Shown here: positions 6,131 through 11,672 of the stretch, piece after piece
How positions within the stretch are numbered: the stretch's first letter is position 1
Layout of the letters: each line of letters opens with the position of its first letter
Origin: JAICJJ01 sp039809985
GTDB lineage: Bacteria; Chloroflexota; Chloroflexia; Thermomicrobiales; UBA6265
Assembly: GCA_039809985.1 (NCBI GenBank)
Contig: JBDHWC010000077.1
Coordinates: 1-11,672 of the forward strand
Direction of reading: 5' to 3'
Length of the DNA: 11,672 bases
Notes under the pieces: generated by a model
Seen by the model: only the letters and a program-made list of their open reading frames with translations
Database searches by the model: none
Told to the model about the DNA's origin: nothing
Translations under genes and position numbers: made by a program

Positions 6131-6601
6131 CTAGGGGTTGGGGGCCTCGGCGGCCTTGGCGGCCGGCGGGGTCGGCTTGCGGGGGCCGGCCCGCGGCCAG
6201 AGGTGGGCGACGAAGAGGAGGATGGCGGCGACTTGGAGGACGCCGGAGACGGCGAGCGCGGCCGACGTCCAGGCCGAGGCGCGGCCGAGCCGTTCCAGCG
6301 GCTCGGCGACGATGCGCAGCACCAGCCCGACGTTGACGGCGATCGCGGCGGCCGCGACCGGGCGCTCGTCGTAGCCGAGGGGGCGCTGCGGGCTGCGGCG
6401 GCGCGGCAGCAGCCAGATCGCGACCGCGAGCGCGAACTGCAGCAGCCAGCCGACGAGGAGCATGTGGACGTGGGCGGGGAGGAAGGCGCTGGTCCACGCG
6501 CCGGGGATGAGGCGGTCGTTGAGCATGATGCCGCCGAGGACCGCGCCGGTGGCCAGCCAGACGAGCGAGGCGCGCAGCATCAGGGCGGAGAGTCGGTCCA
6601 T
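6131..6601 (-). CDS. 4-helix membrane protein with H-x-H motif
   Basis: Membrane protein of 156 residues with about four helices (near 9-27, 43-65, 82-102 and 112-135) and a basic, Pro/Ala-rich cytoplasmic tail. The notable motif is PAHVHMLLVGW (42-52), with His44 and His46 at the start of helix two, followed by LLPRRR. Similar H-x-H-x(4)-GW stretches occur in heme-copper oxidase subunit I and in NnrS-like proteins, where the histidines bind heme. A third His (133) lies in helix four. No named family is certain. No clear Shine-Dalgarno sequence precedes the ATG at 6601, but it begins the hydrophobic domain sensibly. Gaps of 41 bases to both neighbours indicate one operon. It may be a partner subunit of the 12-helix protein or act in electron transfer around NirK. 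Confidence 0.72.
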   Translation of the reverse strand: MDRLSALMLRASLVWLATGAVLGGIMLNDRLIPGAWTSAFLPAHVHMLLVGWLLQFALAVAIWLLPRRRSPQRPLGYDERPVAAAAIAVNVGLVLRIVAEPLERLGRASAWTSAALAVSGVLQVAAILLFVAHLWPRAGPRKPTPPAAKAAEAPNP

Positions 6602-6642
6602 GGTTCAGCGAGGCCCCCGGGCCCGCGCGGCGGTCGTCGGCC

Positions 6643-7140
6643 TCATGCGGCGGGCTCCGGGGCGGTGACGATGAGCGTGGTCATGCCGTCGCCGACGCCG
6701 ACGCTGTGGAAGGCGCAGCCATCGGCGTAGACCTCGATGCCGGGCTTGTCGACGAGGCGGCGGACGACGGTGCCGGCGGGGACCGCCTCGCCGAGGACGA
6801 CGTGGGTCAGCCGGTCGTCGTTGCGGATCTCGATCGTCTGGCCGGCCCGCATCTCGATCGTCGGCGGCAGGGCGAAGCCGTGGCCGCCGTCGCCGACCTG
6901 CGCGGCGGTGCCGGCCGGGACGACGATCCGCAGGGTGTCGCCGGCCATCGTCAGCGGCGCGGCGGCGTGGGTCTGGTGGCTCGCTTCTTCGAGGGGGGCG
7001 GCGTCGGGGCCGGCGGCGACGAACAGGAGGGCGAGGGAGAGGGTGACCACCCCGAGCGCCAGCACGAGAAGGCCCACCGTCCGGCGCGCGAGGCGAGCGG
7101 CGGGTGGGCGCATGAACTGGGATGCGGACTGGGCGGACAT
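6643..7140 (-). CDS. Membrane-anchored cupredoxin-like protein
   Basis: Protein of 165 residues with a single N-terminal membrane anchor or uncleaved signal (residues 20-43) after a basic start, and an extracytoplasmic domain. Residues 65-160 look like a cupredoxin beta-sandwich: a basal strand, then IEIRNDDRLTHVV with His113, and VYADGCAFHSVGVGDGM with Cys142, His145 and Met153. These are the right residue types and order for a type-1 copper site. The Cys-x2-His spacing is standard; the Met is further away than in plastocyanin. It would suit an electron donor to NirK, its upstream neighbour. A non-copper cupredoxin fold cannot be excluded. A start at 7113 (MRPPAAR) is possible. A 13-bp hairpin separates it from nirK, so its expression may be lower than that of nirK. 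Confidence 0.75.
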   Translation of the reverse strand: MSAQSASQFMRPPAARLARRTVGLLVLALGVVTLSLALLFVAAGPDAAPLEEASHQTHAAAPLTMAGDTLRIVVPAGTAAQVGDGGHGFALPPTIEMRAGQTIEIRNDDRLTHVVLGEAVPAGTVVRRLVDKPGIEVYADGCAFHSVGVGDGMTTLIVTAPEPAA

Positions 7141-7154
7141 TGCGGTTCCCCGGA

Positions 7155-7184
7155 GCGCCCCCGCCGCAAGGGCGGCGGGGGCGC
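7155..7184 (-). terminator. Intercistronic hairpin between nirK and the cupredoxin gene
   Basis: Bases 7155-7167 (GCGCCCCCGCCGC) pair perfectly with 7172-7184 around a 4-base loop, inside the 52-base gap between the two genes. It may partially terminate transcription or protect the 3' end of the nirK message, so that nirK is made in excess of the downstream genes. Confidence 0.5.
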
Positions 7185-7192
7185 GGCTTCGG

Positions 7193-8305
7193 CTACGACG
7201 CCTGGAAGACGGCGATCGCGCCGTGGGCGGCGTGGCCGAAGGCGTGGTTGACGGCGACGTACTCGCCCGGCTCGGTGACGGTGAACTCGACCGCCGCGCC
7301 GTCGCCGGGGCCGATGCTGATCGACTGCAGGCCCTCGAGCGCGTTGTTCGGGTTGGCGTTGACGTAGCCGCGGTCGAAGATGGCGCCGACGACGTGGAAG
7401 CTGGACCAGGCGTTGGGGCCGGCGTTGACGACGAAGACGCGGATCGGCTCGTTGATCCGGACCTTGATCGGCTCCTTGACGTACTGGTTGGCGTAGCCGT
7501 TGAAGACGACGTAGTCCATCTGGCCGGTGCCGAGCATCTTGGTGTAGTCGGGGACCATGATGCCGTTGCCGCTGTCCTTCAGGTAGTAGTCGCTCTGGAC
7601 GAAGACGAACTCCTGGGCCGGCGGCCAGCCGCCCGGCGGGTCGATGATCATCGCGCCGTACATCCCGGTCCCGATGTGCATCAGCACGGGCGGGGTGCCG
7701 CAGTGGTACATGTAGGCGCCGGGGTGCTGCGGGGTGTAGCTCCACGAGTGCGACTGGCCCGGCAGGACGGTCTTGAAGTTGACGTTCGGCGGCGTCTGGG
7801 CCGAGTGGAAGTCGATCGAGTGGGCGGTCGACGCCTTCGGGTCGACGCTCATGATCACATTGATCTTGTCGCCTTGGCGGGCGCGCATGGCCGGGCCCGG
7901 CACCGAGCCGTTGAAGGTCCAGGCGCTGTAGGGGACGTTCGGCGCGACGTAGGTGATCATGTCCTGGGCGACGAGCGGGAAGGTCTTCTCGCCCGGCTCG
8001 GCCGGCTTCAGGGCGGGGTCGTAGCGCGACCACCGCGGCTCGCCGACGGGGACCGGGCTGGACTCGCCGGTGTCCATGCTGTGCGTGTCGGAGCCGACGA
8101 CGTCGCCGGGGCGGCTGCCCGGCTGGTCCGGGACCGGTGTCTCTTGCGCGTAGGCGAAGCCGCCGATGCTGGCGGCCGCGCCGGCGAGGAGGCCGGCGGC
8201 CGCGCCGCGGCGCAGCAGGTCGCGCCGGCCGGCGCGGTAGGCCAGCAGGCCCAGCGGGTCGTCCTCGTCGATCTTCGGCCCGAACGGGAATGTCAACATG
8301 CCCAC
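7193..8305 (-). CDS. nirK: Copper-containing nitrite reductase (NirK-type), NO-forming
   Basis: Two-domain multicopper protein of 370 residues that would reduce nitrite to nitric oxide outside the cytoplasmic membrane. A Tat-like signal (RRDLLRRGAAAGLLAG, 27-42) ends near AYAQ. The first cupredoxin domain carries type-1 ligands His162, Cys202, His210 and Met215 and type-2 ligands His167 and His201, in AHSIDFH and YHCGTPPVLMHIGTGM. Asp165 matches the catalytic Asp. In the second domain His304 (SSFHVVG) fits the catalytic His and His354 (AVNHAFGH) the third type-2 ligand. All needed residues are present. The assignment of the second-domain histidines is by analogy with known NirK. The GTG at 8305 is preferred because GGAGG lies nine bases upstream; the ATG at 8299 is the alternative. 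The ATG at 8407 would add an Arg-rich stretch. First gene of the minus-strand cluster. Confidence 0.9.
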   Translation of the reverse strand: MGMLTFPFGPKIDEDDPLGLLAYRAGRRDLLRRGAAAGLLAGAAASIGGFAYAQETPVPDQPGSRPGDVVGSDTHSMDTGESSPVPVGEPRWSRYDPALKPAEPGEKTFPLVAQDMITYVAPNVPYSAWTFNGSVPGPAMRARQGDKINVIMSVDPKASTAHSIDFHSAQTPPNVNFKTVLPGQSHSWSYTPQHPGAYMYHCGTPPVLMHIGTGMYGAMIIDPPGGWPPAQEFVFVQSDYYLKDSGNGIMVPDYTKMLGTGQMDYVVFNGYANQYVKEPIKVRINEPIRVFVVNAGPNAWSSFHVVGAIFDRGYVNANPNNALEGLQSISIGPGDGAAVEFTVTEPGEYVAVNHAFGHAAHGAIAVFQAS

Positions 8306-8310
8306 GAATT

Positions 8311-8320
8311 CTCTCCTCCC
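8311..8320 (-). promoter_or_regulatory. Ribosome binding site deciding the nirK start
   Basis: The minus strand reads GGGAGGAGAG here. GGAGG is 9 and GAGGAG 7 bases from the GTG at 8305, but 13-15 bases from the ATG at 8299, which makes GTG the better start. Confidence 0.5.
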
Positions 8321-8365
8321 GCGTCTTCCGCCGGGGGTGTGTCGCCCTGTCGGCGACCCGGTTGC

Positions 8366-8390
8366 GCATCGTTCACGTGGCAAATGATGC
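8366..8390. promoter_or_regulatory. Imperfect dyad upstream of nirK, possible operator
   Basis: GCATCGTT and AAATGATGC form an imperfect dyad centred on base 8378. Seven of the outer eight pairs match, and the one exception is a G-T. The site lies 61-85 bases before the nirK start codon, a normal place for a regulator of the CRP/FNR class or another dimeric factor. It is not a TTGAT-N4-ATCAA FNR site, so the regulator is unknown. It is also one of the few AT-richer spots in the region. Confidence 0.4.
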
Positions 8391-8486
8391 AACGGCGGAC
8401 GCCCCAACCGTGTGACGGAATGGCGGCGCGGCGTTGCAGTTTCGTGTCAATTCCGAGCGGTTCCCTCGGGATTTCGCGCGCGGTTG

Positions 8487-8514
8487 TTGGCGCGGGCCCG
8501 TCGCCGCGTACCAT
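8487..8514 (+). promoter_or_regulatory. Weak promoter candidate for the flavin monooxygenase
   Basis: TTGGCG (8487-8492) and TACCAT (8509-8514) are separated by 16 bases and lie just upstream of the likely ATG at 8551. The match to the main sigma consensus is modest. Confidence 0.3.
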
Positions 8515-8550
8515 CCCCGGGACGATCGCGCGACGCCCGGAGCACCCCTC

Positions 8551-9582
8551 ATGCGCTGGCCCCTGTCGTTCCTCGACCTGACCCCGATCCCGCCGGGCGG
8601 CGACGCGGCCGACGCGCTGCGGCAGGCGACCGAGCTGGCGCGGGAGGCCGAGCGGCTTGGCTTCGCCCGCTACTGGTTCGCCGAGCACCACAACATGCCG
8701 GGGCTCGCAAGCGCCGTGCCGGAGGTGATGATCGCCCACGTCGCCGGCCGCACCGACCGGATCCGGGTCGGCTCCGGCGGGGTGATGCTGCCGAACCACG
8801 CGCCGCTGCGGGTGGCGGAGGCGTTCCGCCTGCTAGAGGCGCTGCACCCGGGGCGGATCGACCTCGGGCTGGGGCGCGCGCCCGGCACCGACACGGTCAC
8901 CGCGCTGGCGATGCGGCGCTCGCGCGCGGCGCTGACGGCGGAGGACTACCCGCAACAGTTGGCGGAACTGCTGGCGCTCGACGGCGACGGCTTCCCGCCG
9001 GGGCACCCGTTCGGGTCGATCCGGCCGGTGCCGGTCGACGGGCGGCTGCCGCCGGTCTGGCTGCTCGGCTCGAGCGACTTCAGCGCCCGGATGGCGGCGG
9101 AGAGCGGCATGGCGTTCGCGTTCGCGGCGCACATCAACCGGGCCGGGGCGGTGCCGGCGCTGCGCGACTACCGGGCCCGGTTCGTGCCGTCGGCGCGCTG
9201 GCCGGTGCCGCGGGCGATGCTGACCGTCTCGGTGACGGTCGGGGAGACGGCGGCGCACGCGGCGCAGCTGGCGCGGGTGGGCGACTTGGTCCTGCTGCGG
9301 CTCCGCTCCGGCCGGCCGGGCCGCTACCCGTCGCTGGCGGAGGCGCTGGCCTACCCGTGGAGCGAGGCCGAGCGGGCGCTGCTGGCGACGATGCCGCTCA
9401 ACGCCTACGTCGGGGACGCGGCGACGGTCCACGAGCAGGTCGCGGCGTTGGCGGAGGCGGCCGGCGCGGACGAGGTCATGCTGACGACGATGATGCCGGA
9501 GCAGGAGGACCGGCGGCGGGCGCTGGTCCGGCTCGCCGGGCTGTTCGGGCTGGCGGGGGCGGTTTCGACGCCGTTCGTGTGA
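8551..9582 (+). CDS. Luciferase-like (LLM class) flavin-dependent oxidoreductase
   Basis: Cytoplasmic enzyme of 343 residues of the bacterial-luciferase-like flavin monooxygenase superfamily, with the TIM-barrel pattern of the 'luciferase family oxidoreductase, group 1' type. Clear motifs are LGFARYWFAEHHNMPGL (36-52), RIRVGSGGVMLPNHAPLRVAE (70-90), LEALHPGRIDLGLGRAPGTD (95-114) and LLGSSDFSAR (171-180). FMNH2 is the usual cofactor of this group; F420-using relatives exist, and the substrate cannot be told. The ATG at 8551 fits the conserved N-terminus (MRWPLSFLDL) and has GGAG eight bases before it. The in-frame ATG at 8434 would add 39 residues unlike the family and run into the nirK regulatory region. 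It is divergent from nirK and shares the intergenic region, but nothing shows a functional link. Confidence 0.9.
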   Translation: MRWPLSFLDLTPIPPGGDAADALRQATELAREAERLGFARYWFAEHHNMPGLASAVPEVMIAHVAGRTDRIRVGSGGVMLPNHAPLRVAEAFRLLEALHPGRIDLGLGRAPGTDTVTALAMRRSRAALTAEDYPQQLAELLALDGDGFPPGHPFGSIRPVPVDGRLPPVWLLGSSDFSARMAAESGMAFAFAAHINRAGAVPALRDYRARFVPSARWPVPRAMLTVSVTVGETAAHAAQLARVGDLVLLRLRSGRPGRYPSLAEALAYPWSEAERALLATMPLNAYVGDAATVHEQVAALAEAAGADEVMLTTMMPEQEDRRRALVRLAGLFGLAGAVSTPFV

Positions 9583-9636
9583 GTCGAGGAGTCGAGGAGT
9601 CGAGGAGTCGAGGAGTCGGGGAGTCGGGGAGTCGGG
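9581..9636 (+). repeat. Octamer tandem repeat, seven copies
   Basis: Four copies of GAGTCGAG are followed by three copies of GAGTCGGG, starting within the stop codon of the monooxygenase gene. The split into two variants suggests expansion by slippage after one base change. It is a likely variable-number locus and not coding. Confidence 0.9.
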
Positions 9637-9727
9637 GGGCTGCGGCTTGCGGGCGGGCGGGCGGACCGGCATCCTTGGGTGGACGGGCGCCGACGGCGTC
9701 GCCGACGGGCGCGAAGGAGCAAGGCCG

Positions 9728-10201
9728 ATGGGCAATCTGGTGGTGATCATGTTCGACGGGGCGAGCGACGCGGCCTCGGCCCTGAAGGCGATGCGCGAAC
9801 TGCAGAAGGCCGGGGCGATGAGCCTGACCGACACCGCGGTGGTCTCGCGCACGGCGGAGGGGAAGGTCGAGGTCGACAACGAGGCGAGCAGCGGGGCCGA
9901 GGTCGGGGCGGTGGTCGGCGGCGTGATCGGCGCGCTGACGACCTTCTTCTTCCCGCTGGCCGGGGCGGCGGTCGGGGCCGGGGCCGGGGCGTGGATCGGC
10001 AGCAAGTTCAACTCGGTCGACGGCGAGTTCGTGAAGCAGGTCGCCGGACAGCTGGAGCCGGGGAAGTCGGCCCTCTTCCTCGAGATCGGCGACGGCGACG
10101 CGGCGGCGCTGCGGGCGGCGCTGGAGCCGTACGAGGGGCGGGTCTACCAGACGAACCTGCCGGAGAGCGCGACCGAGCAGCTGAACAAGGCGCTCGAGTA
10201 G
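9728..10201 (+). CDS. DUF1269 family protein with glycine zipper
   Basis: Protein of 157 residues matching the DUF1269 family, whose function is not known. The N-terminal part (LVVIMFDGASDAASALKAMR) and the C-terminal part (KSALFLEIGDGDAAALRAALEPYEGRVYQTNL) resemble two halves of a ferredoxin-like alpha/beta domain. Between them residues 57-92 are a Gly/Ala-rich hydrophobic hairpin (GAVVGGVIGAL...AVGAGAGAWIG), a glycine zipper that could enter the membrane. The ATG at 9728 has AAGGAG nearby and fits the family start; an in-frame ATG at 9647 would add 27 residues read from spacer DNA. No signal peptide is seen. The gene is probably transcribed alone or by readthrough from the monooxygenase gene, and ends at the hairpin at 10224. 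In other bacteria such proteins often accompany stress genes; that is only a hint. Confidence 0.85.
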   Translation: MGNLVVIMFDGASDAASALKAMRELQKAGAMSLTDTAVVSRTAEGKVEVDNEASSGAEVGAVVGGVIGALTTFFFPLAGAAVGAGAGAWIGSKFNSVDGEFVKQVAGQLEPGKSALFLEIGDGDAAALRAALEPYEGRVYQTNLPESATEQLNKALE

Positions 10202-10223
10202 GCCGGCGTCGAGCGGGGACGGC

Positions 10224-10255
10224 AACGGGGGCGGACCGTGCGGTCCGCCCCCGTT
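10224..10255. terminator. Bidirectional terminator between convergent genes
   Basis: AACGGGGGCGGACC (10224-10237) pairs perfectly with 10242-10255 around a GTGC loop that can itself close by one more pair. It lies 22 bases after the DUF1269 gene and 31 bases after the end of the minus-strand DUF4203 gene, so it can serve both. Confidence 0.7.
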
Positions 10256-10286
10256 CGCGTCTGCCCGGCGACCGCGCGGCCCGGCC

Positions 10287-10931
10287 TCAGGCGGGCTGGG
10301 CCGAGGTCCACTTGTCCTCGGGCAGGGCGACGGTGTTGACCGCGTCGCGCACCTGCCAGAGGCTGCCGATGACGGCGAGGGCGACCCAGACGATCACCCA
10401 CGGCAGGTTGTGCTGGACGGCGGAGTTGATCACCGACTCGCCGTTGTCGACCTCGACGAAGGTGAGGCGGTGGAGGACGAAGAGGAGGCCGATGACCGCC
10501 GCCGCCGCGCCGGCGAAGGCGGTGTTGACGACCACCATGAAGACCGGGAGCATCACCAGCGCGGCGAGGACGGCGATGACGATCGCGCCGATCGCGGCGG
10601 CGATCCAGTTGAGGACGCCGTTGCTGGTGATGAACGACATCAGGCCGGTGCCGAGGATCGCGCCGACCGAGCCGGCGGCGATCAGCGCCCCGATGTACCA
10701 GATGAAGTAGGACGCCACCGCGAAGATCACCCCGAGCACGACGCCGACGATCCAGCTCGCCCCGGTGGCGAGGAAGCCGCCGCCGAGCAGGGACTGGACC
10801 CCGTGCGCGCCGAGGAAGAACCCGGCGATGAAGCCCCAGACGGGCAGCAGCACGAAGAAGAACTTGAGGCCGTAGAAGCAGACCACCAGCCCCAAGACGA
10901 TCAGGATCAGGCCGACGATCACCTCGTTCAC
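10287..10931 (-). CDS. DUF4203 / TMEM198-like multi-helix membrane protein
   Basis: Integral membrane protein of 214 residues with about seven hydrophobic segments between residues 4 and 192 and a short polar tail (DKWTSAQPA). The pattern GLKFFFVLLPVWGFIAGFFLGA, then a Gly-rich hairpin and further small-residue helices (ASWIVGVVLGVIFAVASY, LIAAGSVGAILGTGLM) fits the DUF4203/TM7S3-TM198-like family. The function of bacterial members is unknown. The GTG at 10931 is chosen because GGAGG stands seven bases upstream and the protein then begins directly with helix one. Longer frames upstream are Arg/Pro-rich and unconvincing. It has its own promoter candidate about 95 bases upstream and converges on the DUF1269 gene. 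The pairing of two uncharacterised Gly-rich membrane-associated families here may be chance. Confidence 0.8.
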   Translation of the reverse strand: MNEVIVGLILIVLGLVVCFYGLKFFFVLLPVWGFIAGFFLGAHGVQSLLGGGFLATGASWIVGVVLGVIFAVASYFIWYIGALIAAGSVGAILGTGLMSFITSNGVLNWIAAAIGAIVIAVLAALVMLPVFMVVVNTAFAGAAAAVIGLLFVLHRLTFVEVDNGESVINSAVQHNLPWVIVWVALAVIGSLWQVRDAVNTVALPEDKWTSAQPA

Positions 10932-10977
10932 GCGACTCCCTCCGGTTTCCCCCGCGAGCACGCGCGTCCCGTCGCCT

Positions 10978-11002
10978 TCCCTTGGTTGGGGACGCCCCCA
11001 AG
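10978..11002. other. Imperfect hairpin in the DUF4203 leader
   Basis: CCTTGGTTGGGG and CCCCCAAGG can pair with a small bulge. If the promoter at 11027-11055 is used, the hairpin lies in the 5' leader; it could also act as a terminator for the upstream phosphopantetheinyl transferase gene. Weak evidence. Confidence 0.3.
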
Positions 11003-11026
11003 GCAGCCTGCCGGGCCGCCGGCCCC

Positions 11027-11055
11027 ATCCTAGCAGAAGTGCCGGGGGAAGTGAA
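11027..11055 (-). promoter_or_regulatory. Promoter candidate for the DUF4203 gene
   Basis: On the minus strand TTCACT (11050-11055) is followed after 17 bases by TAGGAT (11027-11032), preceded by TGC as an extended -10. The spacing is ideal. Transcription would start near 11020, giving a leader of about 90 bases. Confidence 0.55.
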
Positions 11056-11080
11056 CGTACGGGTCGCGGGCGTTGGCCGA

Positions 11081-11672
11081 CTACCGGTGCCAGCGAATGT
11101 CGGGCGGTTCGGCGGGGGTGACGGCGAGGGCGGCGGCCAGGTCGGGGCGGCGCTCGAGGAGGGGGAGGACGAGCCACCCGGCCGGCTCGGTGGGGTCGCG
11201 CACGGACGTCGTGCCGCCGGCGGCGGGGACCAGCACGAGGGTGGCGGGGTCGCGGCCGAGTCCGACGCTGACGCCTTTCAGGTAGGCCTCCTTGGCGACC
11301 CACGCGGCGAGGCACGCGTTGTCGCGGTCGGCGGGCGGCAGGGGCGCGAGGGCGGCCCGTTCCGCGGGGGCGAGCATCCGGGGGGCGGCCTGCCAGAGAC
11401 CGCGGGCGGCGGATCGCGGCTCGAGGTCGACCCCGACCGGGGCGTCACGGCGGAGGGCGACGAGGAGGTGGTCGTCGGCGCGAGCGAGGCTGAAGTGGAG
11501 GCCGGGGTCGTCGGCGAGACGGGGGCGGCCGGTGGTCGGGTCGGGCACCAGCCGCAGCGCGGCGGGGTCCCGGTCGGTCGCCTCGGCGAGGAGGCGGCGC
11601 AGGGCGCGGCGGCCGGCCGCCCAGCGGTGGCCGAGGGCCGGCGTTCGGAAGCGTGCCGCGCGCGAGAGCTCC
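11081..11672 (-). CDS. Sfp-type 4'-phosphopantetheinyl transferase (start beyond window)
   Basis: The C-terminal 196 residues are visible; the frame is open to the right edge, so the beginning is missing. The enzyme class moves phosphopantetheine from coenzyme A to a serine of carrier proteins of fatty-acid, polyketide or peptide synthases. Signatures in order are RAARFRTPALGHRWAAGRRALRR at the visible start, LHFSLARADDHLLVAL, the metal-binding VGVDLEP (Asp and Glu at visible residues 82 and 84), and WVAKEAYLKG (124-133, Lys127 and Glu128). The usual Ser-His after FSL is replaced by Ala-Arg, which may affect CoA binding. A GTG inside the frame at 11548 would cut off conserved residues and is not the start. 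The total family length of 210-240 residues suggests only a few dozen residues are missing. No carrier-protein or synthase gene is in the window. Confidence 0.85.
   Translation of the reverse strand, partial: ELSRAARFRTPALGHRWAAGRRALRRLLAEATDRDPAALRLVPDPTTGRPRLADDPGLHFSLARADDHLLVALRRDAPVGVDLEPRSAARGLWQAAPRMLAPAERAALAPLPPADRDNACLAAWVAKEAYLKGVSVGLGRDPATLVLVPAAGGTTSVRDPTEPAGWLVLPLLERRPDLAAALAVTPAEPPDIRWHR

Noticed and set aside
6090..6497. N-terminal extension of the DUF542 gene
   Set aside because: The added 136 residues are Arg/Pro/Ala-rich and overlap the 4-helix membrane protein in another frame; the ATG at 6089 has a good ribosome site.
4270..6730. Very long plus-strand frames (579 and 445 codons) opposite the membrane-protein genes
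   Set aside because: Low-complexity Asp/Glu/Arg/Gly antisense products; the minus strand carries real helices and a DUF542 motif.
8445..8450. Consensus -35 (TTGACA) on the minus strand for nirK
   Set aside because: No -10-like hexamer lies 16-18 bases downstream (GCCGCC there), so it is probably chance.
6737..8581. 614-codon plus-strand frame opposite nirK
   Set aside because: Antisense to an intact NirK with all copper ligands; no family motifs of its own.
10144..11028. 294-codon minus-strand frame overlapping the DUF4203 gene
   Set aside because: It is the Arg-rich alternative frame of a clear seven-helix membrane protein with a good GTG start.

Overview
The window is very GC-rich (by eye roughly 70% or more) bacterial chromosome. 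It holds nine complete protein genes, one gene cut by the right edge, and a possible gene tail at the left edge. I saw no rRNA, tRNA, CRISPR array, transposase or phage gene. GC content, Tat-type export signals and an aerobic-type NirK cluster with NnrS-like membrane proteins suggest a Chloroflexota (Thermomicrobia-like) or similar high-GC soil or thermophilic lineage. That placement is an inference and not secure.

Left third (1-3575). After a possible gene end and a GC-rich terminator hairpin there are about 570 bases without a gene, probably a promoter plus a long leader. Two tandem paralogous genes follow (664-1212 and 1322-1903). Each encodes a small exported protein with an N-terminal Thr/Asn/Gly/Val-rich part, a shared SNPKS-S/K-SRSNST linker and a glycine tail. 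The next 1.6 kb is non-coding. Its first 1 kb is an array of degenerate repeats of about 110 bp in both orientations, meeting head to head near 2278. The terminator of the second secreted-protein gene is itself one of the repeat hairpins.

Middle (3576-8305, all minus strand). An exported alpha/beta hydrolase stands alone, isolated by a terminator on each side. Upstream of it lies a five-gene cluster transcribed right to left: a copper nitrite reductase (NirK), a membrane-anchored cupredoxin-like protein, a 4-helix membrane protein with an H-x-H motif, a stand-alone DUF542/ScdA_N protein, and a 12-helix NnrS/heme-copper-oxidase-like membrane protein. NirK would reduce nitrite to NO outside the membrane. 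The cupredoxin could donate electrons, and the remaining proteins fit NO handling or repair of nitrosylated iron centres. No recognisable NorB or NorC is present. A dyad of 25 bases lies about 60 bases upstream of the nirK start and may be an operator.

Right third (8551-11672). A luciferase-like flavin monooxygenase is divergent from nirK. Then come an octamer tandem repeat, a DUF1269 glycine-zipper protein, a shared bidirectional terminator, a convergent DUF4203-type membrane protein, and an Sfp-type phosphopantetheinyl transferase whose start lies beyond the window. Three of the four promoter candidates rely on an extended -10 (TGn) element rather than a good -35.
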